A stretch of DNA of 64,000 nt from Bosea sp. PAMC 26642 (GCF_001562255.1 NZ_CP014301.1:3162001-3226000); one strand, 5' to 3'; shown: positions 1 to 8,387, counted from the stretch's first letter. Notes: a model not told the origin generated them from the sequence alone. Translations and numbers: made by a program.

Positions 1-147
1 TACCCCATCGCCAAGGACAACGCCCTGATGCGGTCTGCGATCCTCGATGCCTTCAAGGTGCTCCAGTCGAGCGGCGCCCATGAGAAGCTGCTCGAGAAAT
101 GGGGCCAGGGCGCCAAGGCCCAGCGGCCCGTGGAAAATATGGGCTGA
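1..147 (+). CDS. Amino-acid ABC transporter substrate-binding protein, C-terminal end only
   Basis: An open frame enters from the left edge and stops at TGA 145-147, giving the last 48 residues of a protein. The segment YPIAKDNALMRSAILDAF followed by a helix ending LLEKWG is typical of the last helix of family 3 periplasmic amino-acid binding proteins, where a lysine-tryptophan-glycine run often closes the fold. It sits 41 bp before a fused amino-acid permease-ATPase gene, so it is probably the binding component of the same system. The N-terminus, signal peptide and ligand pocket lie outside the window. Confidence 0.75.
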   Translation, partial: YPIAKDNALMRSAILDAFKVLQSSGAHEKLLEKWGQGAKAQRPVENMG

Positions 148-188
148 CCGGTAACGGACCTGACAGGACGAGAGGGCTGGCCCGACCG

Positions 189-1715
189 ATGGAGCCGTTT
201 CTTCAGTATCTGACGCTGCCCTTCCTCTGGCAGGGCGCGCTCGTCGCGATCCAGCTGATGGTCGGCGCGCTGACGGGCGGGCTGCTCATCGGCTTCTTTC
301 TGTCGCTGGCCAGCCTCTCGCCGCACTGGTTCATCCGCCTCCCGGTCCAGACCTATATCTACATCCTGCGCGGCACGCCGGTGCTCCTGCAGCTCATCCT
401 GCTCTATAACGTGTTGCCGCAATTCGGCCTGCGGCTGTCGCCCTTCGCCAGCGCGCTGCTGGCGCTGATGATCAACGAGACGGCCTATTGCGCCGAGATC
501 ATGCGCGGCGGCATCACGTCGGTGGATCGCAACCAGCGTTTCGCAGCGCAGGCCTTCGGCTTCTCGCGGCGTGACGAGATGCTCCACGTCGTCATCCCGC
601 AGGCTTTGCGTGCCATCCTGCCGACGCTGGGCAACGAGGCGGTGGGCCTGCTGAAATCGACCGCGCTCGCCTCGGTGGTCGGCGTCAATGAGTTGACGAT
701 GCGCAGCCAGACCATCGTCTCGCAGAACTTCCTGTTCATCCCGGTGCTCGCTGCCTCGGGCGGCATCTATATCCTGATGTCGGCGGGGCTGGCGTGCGTG
801 CAGTGGTGGCTGGAGAGCCGGTTCGGGCTGGAATTCCGCGCCCGGCGGGCCAAGCGCCGCATGCTGCGCGAGCCGAAGCCGCGCCCCTTCGACCTGTTCG
901 CCTCCCTGCGGGTCGGCAAGAGCGAAAGCGCGCTGCCGGTGCTGGATGTCGCGGGCCTCGAAGTGGCCTATGGCGCCAAGCCGGTGCTCAAGGACCTGTC
1001 GCTCACCGTGCCGCGCGGCCAGGTCGTCGCCCTGCTCGGCCGGTCCGGTTCCGGCAAGAGCACCTTGCTGAAGTCGATCGTCGCGCTCAGCCCCGTCAAA
1101 AATGGGTCGATCACCGTCAGCGGCCACAGGATCGGCACCGATCCCAGGGGGCATGCCCTCTCCGCCCGTGCCCTGCCGGCCAACAGGGCTGCATCCCGCG
1201 TCGGCATCGTGTTCCAGCATTTCGCGCTGTTCGACCATATGTCGGCGCTGGAGAATGTGATGAGCATCCCGACCATCGTGCAGGGCGAAAGCCGTGCGCT
1301 TGCCCGCGACAAGGCCTACGCCGCCCTGCAGACGGTCGGCCTCGGCGGATTTGCCGATCGCCTGCCCCATGAATTGTCCGGCGGCCAGCAGCAACGCGTG
1401 GCGATCGCGCGCGCTTTGGCAGGCCAGCCGCACCTCCTGCTCTTCGACGAGCCGACCTCCGCGCTGGATCCCGAGCTGGTGCGCGAAGTGAACGCCACCA
1501 TCCGCCAACTGGCCCGCAGCGGCATGACGATGGTCATCAGCACCCATGACATCGACTTCGCCGCGAAGGTGGCGGACCATATTGTCTTCCTGCAGGATGG
1601 CGCCCTGATCGAGCAGGGGCCGCCCTCGATCATCGTCGATCCGCAGACGCCTGCCTTCCAGGCCTATCTGCGCCAGGAACGCCAGCAGGACGAGTTCGAG
1701 CTGCCGGAGGCGTGA
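189..1715 (+). CDS. Fused amino-acid ABC transporter permease/ATP-binding protein
   Basis: A 508-residue fusion of both core ABC subunits. Residues about 1-230 are an HAAT-family permease with several membrane segments and an EAA loop ending VVIPQALRAILP. From about 260 on it is the ATPase: Walker A GRSGSGKST near residue 284, signature LSGGQQQRVAIARAL near 396, Walker B LLLFDEPTSALDP, then the switch histidine in STHD. ATG 189 is chosen because the first transmembrane segment starts soon after it; the upstream extension would overlap the binding-protein gene and is not protein-like. One permease fused to its ATPase implies a homodimeric transporter. The substrate is probably a polar amino acid. 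The next gene starts within 3 bp of the stop. Confidence 0.88.
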   Translation: MEPFLQYLTLPFLWQGALVAIQLMVGALTGGLLIGFFLSLASLSPHWFIRLPVQTYIYILRGTPVLLQLILLYNVLPQFGLRLSPFASALLALMINETAYCAEIMRGGITSVDRNQRFAAQAFGFSRRDEMLHVVIPQALRAILPTLGNEAVGLLKSTALASVVGVNELTMRSQTIVSQNFLFIPVLAASGGIYILMSAGLACVQWWLESRFGLEFRARRAKRRMLREPKPRPFDLFASLRVGKSESALPVLDVAGLEVAYGAKPVLKDLSLTVPRGQVVALLGRSGSGKSTLLKSIVALSPVKNGSITVSGHRIGTDPRGHALSARALPANRAASRVGIVFQHFALFDHMSALENVMSIPTIVQGESRALARDKAYAALQTVGLGGFADRLPHELSGGQQQRVAIARALAGQPHLLLFDEPTSALDPELVREVNATIRQLARSGMTMVISTHDIDFAAKVADHIVFLQDGALIEQGPPSIIVDPQTPAFQAYLRQERQQDEFELPEA

Positions 1716-1717
1716 CG

Positions 1718-2773
1718 ATGCCCTTGCCGTTTGCCGACGAGACGAGGGCCGCATTGGGCGAGGCCGTCTACGCCTATCTGGTCGGCCGCGCCCGCGATGC
1801 GCAGCCCGGCGAGGAGGATGCCAACGAACGGGCGTTTCGCCGCTACCGGCTGCTGCCGCGGGTGATGACCGGGTCCGGCGCGCCCGACCTCTCCGTCGTC
1901 CTCTTCGGAAAAGCCTATGGCGCGCCCATCGTCGCGGGGGCCTATGCCGGAGACACGGTGTTCAGCGAAGGCGGCATCGCGGCCCTGGCGCCGGTGCTGA
2001 ACGCCCTGCGCCTGCCGCTACTGGTATCGGAGGAGGCCGTCACGCCGCTGAAGGCCCTGACCGGGGTCCACGACCTGTGCTGGCTGCAACTGCGCGCCGC
2101 CGGGCCCCTGCAGCGGGTTCTCGATCTGGCCTCCAGCAGCGCGGAAGCGGGCATCGCGGCGCTCGTCCTGACCGTGCTGGCGCCTGTCCATCCGAGGCCG
2201 GGGCTCTATCCCGGCGGCTTCAGCATCGGCGAGGAGCTGATGAGGCGGGAGCTGTCCACGATCGGATCGGCCGGCGCCGGCATCGCCGCGCTGCCGGCCT
2301 TCCCGCAATGGGGCTGGAGCGATATCGCCGCCGTCGCGATGCTGTGCCGCGAACGCGGCCTGCCGCTGATCCTGAAGGGCATCCTGCATCCAGAGGATGC
2401 CGTGCGGGCGCGCGATGCCGGGGCCGCGGCGGTCGTGGTCTCGAATATCGGGCTGCGGCAATCTTCGCGCTGGGTTACAGGTCTCGATCAGATGCCCGCG
2501 ATCAGGGACGCGCTGCAGGGCGGCCTGCCGCTGCTGCTGGACGGTGGCGTGCGCAGCGGGACCGACGTGCTCGTCGCCTGCATGGCAGGTGCGTCGCTGG
2601 CGGTTGTCACCCGGCCGCTAGTGGCCGCGCTGGCGAGCGGGGGCGCGCCTCGCGCCCGGGATCTGCTGCTGCGATGGGTCGACGAACTGGCGGCCATGCT
2701 GGCTTGGATGGGGTCTGCCTCGCTCGACGGCATCAGTGCCGATCAGCTGGTCCCAGTGACGGAAGCCGGGTAA
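1718..2773 (+). CDS. FMN-dependent alpha-hydroxyacid dehydrogenase homologue lacking catalytic residues
   Basis: A 351-residue TIM-barrel protein of the LldD/glycolate oxidase family. The fold is recognisable from LFGKAYGAPIV, the FMN-contact lysine in LILKGI and the phosphate-binding stretch LLLDGGVRSGTDVL. The active site is altered: the usual SNHGGRQ motif reads SNIGLRQ, so the catalytic histidine is isoleucine, and the usual LTVDxPxxGxRERD stretch reads LTVLAPVHPRPG, losing the conserved Asp and Arg. FMN binding may persist, but normal hydroxyacid oxidation is unlikely. ATG 1718 fits the GGAGG at 1706-1710; a GTG at 1712 is an alternative. It is probably cotranscribed with the preceding transporter gene. 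Confidence 0.75.
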   Translation: MPLPFADETRAALGEAVYAYLVGRARDAQPGEEDANERAFRRYRLLPRVMTGSGAPDLSVVLFGKAYGAPIVAGAYAGDTVFSEGGIAALAPVLNALRLPLLVSEEAVTPLKALTGVHDLCWLQLRAAGPLQRVLDLASSSAEAGIAALVLTVLAPVHPRPGLYPGGFSIGEELMRRELSTIGSAGAGIAALPAFPQWGWSDIAAVAMLCRERGLPLILKGILHPEDAVRARDAGAAAVVVSNIGLRQSSRWVTGLDQMPAIRDALQGGLPLLLDGGVRSGTDVLVACMAGASLAVVTRPLVAALASGGAPRARDLLLRWVDELAAMLAWMGSASLDGISADQLVPVTEAG

Positions 2774-2785
2774 AGCCGGCCGCCC

Positions 2786-3778
2786 TCAATAGCCCAGGGC
2801 GGGATCGACGACGTTGCGCAGCGGCGTCCCTTCGACATAGCGCCGGACATTGTCGGCGAAGATGGACAGGCAGGCGTCGCGATAGGCGACATGGTCGTCC
2901 AGGCTGCAATGCGGCGTGATGATCGTCCGCGGCGCGGTCCAGAACCGGCTGTCTGAGGGCAGCGGCTCGAACGGAAAGACATCGAGGACGGCGCCTCCGA
3001 GATGCCCGCTGTGGAGAGCCTCGAGCAGGGCGTCGCAGTCGAAGACGTTGGCCCGGCCGACGCTGACGATCCCGGCGCCCGCCGGCAGCATCGCGAGGCG
3101 CGGGCGGCTGACCAGCCCGGCGGTCGCCGCGGTCAGTGGCAGACTCGACACCAGATAATCGGTTTCCGACAGGACCGTATCGAGGCTCGCGACGGGAACG
3201 CAGCGATTCAATGGCGCATCGCTCATGCCGCTGCGCGTGACGCCGGTCACCGACAGGCCAAAGCCTTGCAGACGGCGCGCGGCGGCTGTCCCGATCGCTC
3301 CGACACCGAGCATTGTCACTCGCTTGCCGGCGATCGGCGGGCCGAAGCTGGGCTTCTAGAGGCGCACGGCCTTGTCGTCGGCGAAACGGGGAATGTCGAA
3401 ATTCAGCATCAGAAGCGCAGCGAGGATGAATTCCGCACCCTTGGCACCGTGCACGCCCGAAGCATTGCACAAGGTCACGCCGGCTGGCAGGGTCTTCAGA
3501 TAGGCTTCGACCCCTGCCGAGATCGTCTGCACGAGCTTTAGTTTCGGCGCAAGCGTGGCGCTCTTCGAAAAATCGAGCTTCGTGGTGGTGAACAGCACCT
3601 CGGCATCGCTCGCATTGCCGGGGAGAGGGCCCGCCCCCTCGGCGACGGTCAAGGGCCAGTCCGCCGCCTCGGCAAGGCCGGCGGCCGCAAGGGCCCCGCG
3701 TATCTGCGTTTCGGAGACGCGCAGGCCCGCTTCGAGACTGCAATCATCTTGGATGTGGATGTGGAGGGTTCGCGTCAC
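2786..3778 (-). pseudogene. D-2-hydroxyacid dehydrogenase gene interrupted by an in-frame TAG
   Basis: The minus strand encodes a D-isomer-specific 2-hydroxyacid dehydrogenase of about 330 codons. The N-terminal half runs from GTG 3778 to a TAG at 3358-3356. The same frame continues after it with KPSFGPPIAGKRVTMLGVGAIG, the start of the NAD-binding domain, then the conserved DVFPFEP and an active-site histidine in ITPHCS. The family usually has tryptophan at the stop position, so a single TGG to TAG change is the simplest explanation. The downstream part could be translated from GTG 3319 as a NAD-domain fragment. Its start overlaps the ridA-like stop by 3 bp, so the pair forms an operon. A sequencing error cannot be excluded. 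Confidence 0.8.
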
Positions 3779-4185
3779 CGATGCTGGGACCCGGGCCGCA
3801 CCGCGACCGCTTCGATCTCGAACAGCAGCGAAGGCGGCGTCAGGATGACGCCGACCGTCGAACGCGCCGGATAGGGCGCAAGGAAAAACTTGCGGTAGAC
3901 GGCGTTGACGTCCGGGAAGGCATCGAGATCGACGAGGAATATCGTGGTCTTGACGACGTCCGCCATCGTCAATCCGGCGGCTTCAACGAGGGAACGAAGG
4001 TTGGCGAGAGCTTGCCGCGCCTGTTCCACGGCCGTTGTCCCGACGACCTGCCCTGTCTGCGGCACGATCCCGACCTGACCGGAGATATAAAGATGGTCGC
4101 CGCCCCAGCGTGCCGGCGAAAGCGGCGCAGGTCCCATGGGGTTTGGCCCGTCGCCTAAACCGGGATAAGTCACGATCTGTAACAT
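3775..4185 (-). CDS. RidA/YjgF family protein
   Basis: A 136-residue Rid-family protein. RidA enzymes hydrolyse reactive enamine/imine intermediates of amino-acid metabolism. Family marks are SGQVGIVPQTGQVV near residue 40, the middle helix ALANLRSLVEAAGLTMADVV, the strand TTIFLVDLDAFPDVNAVY, and PARSTVGV, whose arginine corresponds to the substrate-carboxylate contact. ATG 4185 is preferred over an upstream TTG at 4206, which would add only seven residues and run through the inverted repeat. Placed first in an operon with a hydroxyacid dehydrogenase and facing an amino-acid transporter, it probably detoxifies imines from amino-acid breakdown. Confidence 0.85.
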   Translation of the reverse strand: MLQIVTYPGLGDGPNPMGPAPLSPARWGGDHLYISGQVGIVPQTGQVVGTTAVEQARQALANLRSLVEAAGLTMADVVKTTIFLVDLDAFPDVNAVYRKFFLAPYPARSTVGVILTPPSLLFEIEAVAVRPGSQHR

Positions 4186-4211
4186 GGATTGTATTTTATT
4201 ATACAATCCAT
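4184..4211. promoter_or_regulatory. Perfect 11-bp inverted repeat overlapping the RidA start codon
   Basis: Arms ATGGATTGTAT (4184-4194) and ATACAATCCAT (4201-4211) flank the spacer TTTATT. The repeat ends inside the RidA start codon. The TTGTAT/ATACAA core has the GT...AC symmetry of GntR-type operators. A bound repressor would block both transcription and ribosome access. Confidence 0.6.
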
Positions 4212-4285
4212 GGGGAGGATCAAGAGGCCTCGTGGAGCTTTTTTCGATTCGGATGTGATCGGTATCATTTTACCGATCTGGCCGG

Positions 4286-4489
4286 TTACCTGAGTTGCTT
4301 AATTGCCCGGAACGCGTCGACCGCAGCCGTCGACAGGTCGTCTATCGAGTTAGAGCGGTCCGACAATAGGCGTGCCAACATCCCGCCGAGGTGCGCGTTT
4401 GCGGCATCCTCATCCGTGCCGGCGATCGCATTGTCGTAGGCTAACGTCCCCCACGCCCGAGCAAGGATCGCCTCGGAGACGAGGAACTC
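4286..4489 (-). pseudogene. Start-less coding remnant of unknown function
   Basis: A 67-codon minus-strand frame follows a TAG at 4492-4490 and ends at TAA 4288-4286. It reads EFLVSEAILARAWGTLAYDN and later RLLSDRSNSIDDLSTAAV, a protein-like helical sequence. There is no usable start codon until an internal methionine. It is probably the C-terminal remnant of a lost gene; the family is not recognised. Confidence 0.3.
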
Positions 4490-4676
4490 CTATGAATCCA
4501 GGACGCCGGGAGAGCGGAACGACGGGATAGGCATAGGCCCACTCTCGTGTGGGAAACGCCGCCGAGAGGAGCAGGTTCACCGACTGCCCACAAGCAGACA
4601 TTTCAGACGTCGGCTATGGGCCACATCTTCGCGTTGAGCGAGAACCGAAGATACCGAGCCCATCAAGTTCAGCTCA

Positions 4677-4698
4677 GGGCCTTTGTGGAAAAAGGCCC
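4677..4698. terminator. Hairpin with 8-bp stem
   Basis: GGGCCTTT (4677-4684) and AAAGGCCC (4691-4698) form a perfect stem around a 6-base loop GTGGAA. It could act as a factor-independent terminator, but no T-run follows and no intact gene ends nearby. Confidence 0.35.
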
Positions 4699-4713
4699 TT
4701 AAGCAATTCACTA

Positions 4714-4762
4714 CTTTGCTCTCCGAAGGCAGAGGTCACAGGTTCGAGTCTGAAGGCGCGGC
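4714..4762 (+). other. Degenerate tRNA 3'-half remnant
   Basis: The stretch GGTCACAGGTTCGAGTC (about 4734-4750) matches a tRNA variable-loop/T-arm consensus. It is preceded by a CTCCGAA segment resembling an anticodon loop. The matching second strand of the T-stem is eroded and no D-arm was found upstream. It is probably a truncated tRNA left at an integration site. Confidence 0.35.
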
Positions 4763-4998
4763 ATGGTATGCGCAGCGCAGTGCGGTATCCAGACACGTCG
4801 CGCGGGCCCGCGCAGCTGCGGCGAAAGCGTGCGGATCAGTATGACGGCTCGGTACGGCGGCGCAGTAGGGCGGGACGGCTGGTGCCTCAGCGACCCGCAG
4901 CTTCGGCAAGGCCGAGCGGCGATATACTCGATTCAGGCAGTTCAAAAGCGCGTCAAGAATGAGGATCTAACCGCGCAATTTTGACTGATGCCGGAACT

Positions 4999-5751
4999 TC
5001 AGAAACTCTCGAGCGGTCTGTCGATATCGAGACCCGTCTGTTCGAAGCCTCGCTTGAAGTCTGCGATATGGCGATGCATCCAAGCAGCGGCCTCGTCGGC
5101 ATCGCGCTCCCTAAGCGCCTTCAGCAGAGCGTGATGGGCGTCGATAATGCGCTTCTGTGTTTTGAGACGCGGCAGGATCGCCTTGCCCGCAGGCATGAAG
5201 AGCTGGCTGATCGGCTCCCGCGCGAGGCCAAGCGCGCGGTTGCGTGCCGCGAGGGCGATCAAGTCGTGGAAGACGATGTCTAGCCGGACGACTTCGACAT
5301 GGTCGTTGATCGCCTTTTCCATTTCCGCGACATTTTGCTGGAGCTGGACAAGTTCGGGCGCCGTGATGCGTTCGGCCGCATAGCGGGCCACGACCGGTTC
5401 AATCGCGATCGAGGCCTCCCAGAGTTCTCGGAACGTGACTTCATGCAGGCGCAGCAGGCGGCTCGTACGCGCCGCAGTCGCGTTGATGTGCGGCAGGGTG
5501 ACCTGCAGCCGCTGGCCCGATTTGCGCTGGACGAGACCGCTTTCCTCCAGCATGCGGATGCCCTCGCGTACCGTCGAGCGATTGACGCCGAATTGCTCGG
5601 CGAGATGCGTTTCAGTCGGCAGCAGGACGCCTGGTTTCAGCTCGCCTTTGACGATCCGCTGTTCGATCGTGTCGAAAACCAGCCGGTAGACCGGTGCGGT
5701 GTCGAGCTTCTTAAAGGTCTGGTTTGTCACGGCGTTACCATCACTAGGCAT
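4999..5751 (-). CDS. GntR family regulator (FCD/FadR subfamily)
   Basis: A 250-residue regulator. The winged helix is at about residues 18-80: VYRLVFDTIEQRIVKGELKP, then LPTETHLAEQFGVNRSTVRE, whose second part is the recognition helix. The C-terminal FCD domain has the acidic/histidine metal-ligand pattern (LDIVFHDLIALAA, later DAHHALLKAL and MHRHI). Start ATG 5751 gives a normal GntR N-terminus; longer frames upstream enter the MaoC gene region. FCD regulators bind small carboxylates and recognise TnGTnnnACnA-like palindromes. TTGTCCGACAA fits that pattern and recurs at promoters from 6.4 to 25.6 kb, so this protein is the best local candidate regulator of the acyl-CoA region. That link is inference. 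Confidence 0.85.
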   Translation of the reverse strand: MPSDGNAVTNQTFKKLDTAPVYRLVFDTIEQRIVKGELKPGVLLPTETHLAEQFGVNRSTVREGIRMLEESGLVQRKSGQRLQVTLPHINATAARTSRLLRLHEVTFRELWEASIAIEPVVARYAAERITAPELVQLQQNVAEMEKAINDHVEVVRLDIVFHDLIALAARNRALGLAREPISQLFMPAGKAILPRLKTQKRIIDAHHALLKALRERDADEAAAWMHRHIADFKRGFEQTGLDIDRPLESF

Positions 5752-5882
5752 GGTTATCGAGGATCGGCGAGAGTTTCGGAACCCGCCATAGCACGTCTTT
5801 CGCCGAGGGAAGATCGGGCAATGCGAACCCGGACCCCTTCGCTGCATCCGCGCGCTGCCGGCAATGATGCAGTAGGCACCCT

Positions 5883-6401
5883 CTAGGCTGCCCCGCGATT
5901 CCGGTCGCGACGTAACGCCTCGTGCGGCATAACCGCGATCGTTGCTGTTGCTTCGACGAACGCAACTCCGGTCTCGCCCAACAGGCCACCATCTAGGGTC
6001 ATGATCACGCCAGACAGCGACGGCTTTGGTGTGATTGTCCGCACGATCCAGCGCGCCGTCATGATCGCATCGGCCGGCACGGCTTTTTTGAGCTGGAACG
6101 AGCAACCGAGGCCGAGCGAGGCGTTGTCGGGAAAGATGTGGTTGGCAAGGCTGCCCAGTAACAGGCCAGTCGTTTGGGTTCCGCTTGCGATTAGGCCACC
6201 GAACCGAGTGTTCGCAGCTTGGGCCGCGTCGTGATGGAGCGGGTTGGTGTCGTTCGTCAACGTCGCGAATGCCCGTACCGATTGCGGCGTGAAGGCGATT
6301 TCGGCGGTCAGTTCCTGCCCGATGACGAATGGCACGCGCCAGCCATCGACGGTGTCCGCCAAGGCCAAGCCTCGCTGTGTGTCCGGCTTCGTCATCACCA
6401 T
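5883..6401 (-). CDS. MaoC-like (R)-specific enoyl-CoA hydratase
   Basis: A 172-residue hot-dog-fold protein. The hydratase signature is FATLTNDTNPLHHD at about residues 45-58, where Asp and His are the catalytic pair, followed by RFGGLIASG. MaoC hydratases add water to trans-2-enoyl-CoA to give (R)-3-hydroxyacyl-CoA. It diverges from the SDR at 6524 and shares a short intergenic region with an operator-like palindrome at 6451-6461. Paired with an SDR, it could hydrate and then oxidise an acyl-CoA intermediate. Confidence 0.82.
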   Translation of the reverse strand: MVMTKPDTQRGLALADTVDGWRVPFVIGQELTAEIAFTPQSVRAFATLTNDTNPLHHDAAQAANTRFGGLIASGTQTTGLLLGSLANHIFPDNASLGLGCSFQLKKAVPADAIMTARWIVRTITPKPSLSGVIMTLDGGLLGETGVAFVEATATIAVMPHEALRRDRNRGAA

Positions 6402-6450
6402 TCCGTAGCAGCGCTCGGGGCTTGCTTTCGATCAATGTCGGGTTATTGAC

Positions 6451-6461
6451 TTGTCCAACAG
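6451..6461. promoter_or_regulatory. TTGTCC[AG]ACA operator-like site between MaoC and SDR genes
   Basis: TTGTCCAACAG differs by two bases from the palindrome TTGTCCGACAA at 11727. It lies about 50 bp before the MaoC start and 63 bp before the SDR start, so one site could serve both divergent promoters. Confidence 0.45.
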
Positions 6462-6523
6462 AAATGCACGGGGGTCAACACGCGGGCCGTGTGCACTCTG
6501 GACCCGGGCCGAAAGCATCCACC

Positions 6524-7309
6524 ATGTCGTCTAGTCCCCTCCACGACCTGCTCGACCTGACCGGCCGGGTCGCCATTGTCACAGGCGGTTCGCGCGGACT
6601 TGGCCTGCAAATCGCCGAGGCGTTCGGGGAGTTCGGTGCGCAGGTCGTTCTAGTAGCGCGGAAGGCGGCCGAGCTTGAAACAGCGGTCGCCACTCTCAAA
6701 GCGCAAGGCACCGAAGCGTCCGCTTTTGCCTGCGACCTGTCGCATGCCGAGGGCGTAGCAACGCTCTGCGACTGGGTCGCGAATCGCTATAGCCGAGTCG
6801 ATATCCTCGTCAACAATGCTGGGACATCCTGGGGCGCACCGACCGTCGATCATCCCCTTGAAGGCTGGCAGAAGGTGATGGCGATCAACCTCACCGGGAT
6901 ATTCCTCCTGACGCAAGCCGTGGCGAAACGTTGGATGGTCCCGGCGCAGCGCGGCCGGATCGTCAACGTAGCCTCAATCGAGGGGCTGCGCGGCCATCAT
7001 CCCGATCTCGTTGGAACGATCGGCTACAACACCGCGAAGGGTGGCCTGATCAACTTCACCCGCGCGCTCGCCGCCGAATGGGGTCCGCTCGGCATCACGG
7101 TCAACGCACTGGCGCCGGGCTATTTCCCTTCGAAACTCACCGCCGCGACGCTCGGACAGCACGAGGCGCAGCTCGTGGCGCATACGCCGCGTGGTCGGCT
7201 CGGAGGGCCGCATGATCTGAAGGGCGCAGCACTGCTCTTCGCGAGCGATGCCGGCGCCCATGTCAACGGCCAGATCTTGGCGATCGACGGCGGCTTCACC
7301 GCGATCTGA
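6524..7309 (+). CDS. Short-chain dehydrogenase/reductase
   Basis: A 261-residue classical SDR. The NAD(P)-binding motif TGGSRGLG is at about residues 20-27, NNAG near 100, the catalytic serine in NVASIEG and the YNTAKGG (YxxxK) motif near 170. The end, NGQILAIDGGFTAI, is typical of FabG-like enzymes. ATG 6524 gives a normal N-terminus; longer in-frame starts would cross the divergent promoter. It probably oxidises a 3-hydroxyacyl-CoA or an alcohol intermediate in the acyl-CoA pathway. The SDR fold alone does not give the substrate. Confidence 0.85.
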   Translation: MSSSPLHDLLDLTGRVAIVTGGSRGLGLQIAEAFGEFGAQVVLVARKAAELETAVATLKAQGTEASAFACDLSHAEGVATLCDWVANRYSRVDILVNNAGTSWGAPTVDHPLEGWQKVMAINLTGIFLLTQAVAKRWMVPAQRGRIVNVASIEGLRGHHPDLVGTIGYNTAKGGLINFTRALAAEWGPLGITVNALAPGYFPSKLTAATLGQHEAQLVAHTPRGRLGGPHDLKGAALLFASDAGAHVNGQILAIDGGFTAI

Positions 7310-7333
7310 CGCGGCGTTGGCCGGCTTCGACCA

Positions 7334-8383
7334 TCAGGAGCGCTCCGCGAACCCCGCCGCCCTCGTCAGGCAGAGTTCCGCCACCTTGCCGCGCGCCAGC
7401 GCCTGCGGCGAGGCGGCATTTCCGTCGAGCGCGCGTTTGAACACGCCCTGCAGGATGGCGGCGAGCCGATAGAAAGCGAAGGCCAGGAAATAACGATGCG
7501 TCTTCCGGGCATCGAGGCCCGATGAATGGGTGTAGGCATCGAGGAACTGCGCTTCGTCCGGAATACCGAGGCGCGGCAGGTCGAGATCGGCGAGGCCGTT
7601 CAAAACGTCGTGCGGCAAGTGGTGCCAGATGCAGCAATAGGCGAGGTCTGCCAAGGGTTCGCCGACCGTGCAGAGTTCCCAGTCGAGCACGGCCGCGACC
7701 CCGCTGCCCTGGAAGATCAGGTTCTCGATCCGATAGTCGCCATGCACGATGCGGATGTTCTCAGCCGCCGGCTTGTTGTCGAGCAGCCATTGGCCGACTG
7801 CCTCGATACGGCTGTCCGGTTCCGTCTGCGCGGCAAGATAGGCCCCGCGCCAGACGCCGATCTGCCTGCCGATGAAATCGCCGCGCGGCCGGACCCCTGC
7901 CGGCGCTAGGACCTCCGGGTCGAGGCGATGCAGCGCTGCCATGGCTTCGGCCATGGCGCGGTAGACGGACGCCCTGTCGGCCGGCGAATGCCCTGGCAGC
8001 GCGGGATCGGAATGCACCGCGCCCGCGACATAATCCATGACGAAGAAGCTGGTGCCGATGGTCTCCCTGTCATCGCCGGCGAACAGCGGGCGCGGCGTCG
8101 CATAGCCGGCCTCATGCAGCGCCTTGATGATGTTGTGCTCGCGGATGACGTCATGGGCGCGCGGCAGCAGATGGCCATAGGGCTGCTTGCGCAGGACGAG
8201 CTGTCGTTCGCCGGCGCGCAGCAGATAGGTCGGGTTCGACTGGCCGGCCGCGAACTGGCGCTCTATTGCCAGTGCGTCATTCGCCGCGAGCAGGCCGGCG
8301 TCACGCAGCACGTCGCGCAACCTGGGCAGTGCCGCCTCGAATGTCGCTCTCTCGGTTGTGGCGGCTGATGCGCTGTCGGTCAT
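7334..8383 (-). CDS. APH-like phosphotransferase (ACAD10/11-associated; 4-hydroxyacyl-CoA kinase-like)
   Basis: A 349-residue aminoglycoside-phosphotransferase-fold protein. The catalytic loop VHGDYRIENLIF is near residues 215-226, followed by the metal-binding AVLDWELCTVG. This subgroup is the bacterial counterpart of the N-terminal kinase domain of eukaryotic ACAD10/11 and of LvaA in Pseudomonas levulinate catabolism, which phosphorylates 4-hydroxyacyl-CoA so that an acyl-CoA-dehydrogenase-like partner can remove the phosphate. An acyl-CoA dehydrogenase lies at 11783 and a CoA ligase is next door, which fits such a route. It is last in a four-gene minus-strand operon, 4 bp after the ligase. 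It is not likely to be an antibiotic resistance gene. Confidence 0.78.
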   Translation of the reverse strand: MTDSASAATTERATFEAALPRLRDVLRDAGLLAANDALAIERQFAAGQSNPTYLLRAGERQLVLRKQPYGHLLPRAHDVIREHNIIKALHEAGYATPRPLFAGDDRETIGTSFFVMDYVAGAVHSDPALPGHSPADRASVYRAMAEAMAALHRLDPEVLAPAGVRPRGDFIGRQIGVWRGAYLAAQTEPDSRIEAVGQWLLDNKPAAENIRIVHGDYRIENLIFQGSGVAAVLDWELCTVGEPLADLAYCCIWHHLPHDVLNGLADLDLPRLGIPDEAQFLDAYTHSSGLDARKTHRYFLAFAFYRLAAILQGVFKRALDGNAASPQALARGKVAELCLTRAAGFAERS

Positions 8384-8387
8384 AGCG

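Larger units (their letters stand above)
4212..4998. other. Gene-poor debris region
   Basis: About 790 bp without a convincing intact gene. It holds a start-less coding fragment on the minus strand (4286-4489), a hairpin (4677-4698) and a tRNA-like remnant (4714-4762). The open frames present have unlikely compositions and no recognisable domain. It looks like an old recombination or insertion scar. Confidence 0.5.

Noticed and set aside
794..1372. Long arginine-rich open frame in the permease/ATPase gene
   Set aside because: It is a shadow of the real gene in another frame, with no ribosome site or domain.
2733..3743. 336-codon minus-strand frame covering the broken dehydrogenase
   Set aside because: Its composition is extremely arginine/proline rich and it has no motif; the dehydrogenase motifs are in the other frame.
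4549..4962. 137-codon frame in the debris region
   Set aside because: It runs through the tRNA-like remnant, has no ribosome site and no protein-like pattern.
7334..8383. Aminoglycoside resistance gene
   Set aside because: The APH fold is present but the subgroup and the acyl-CoA gene context point to CoA metabolism.
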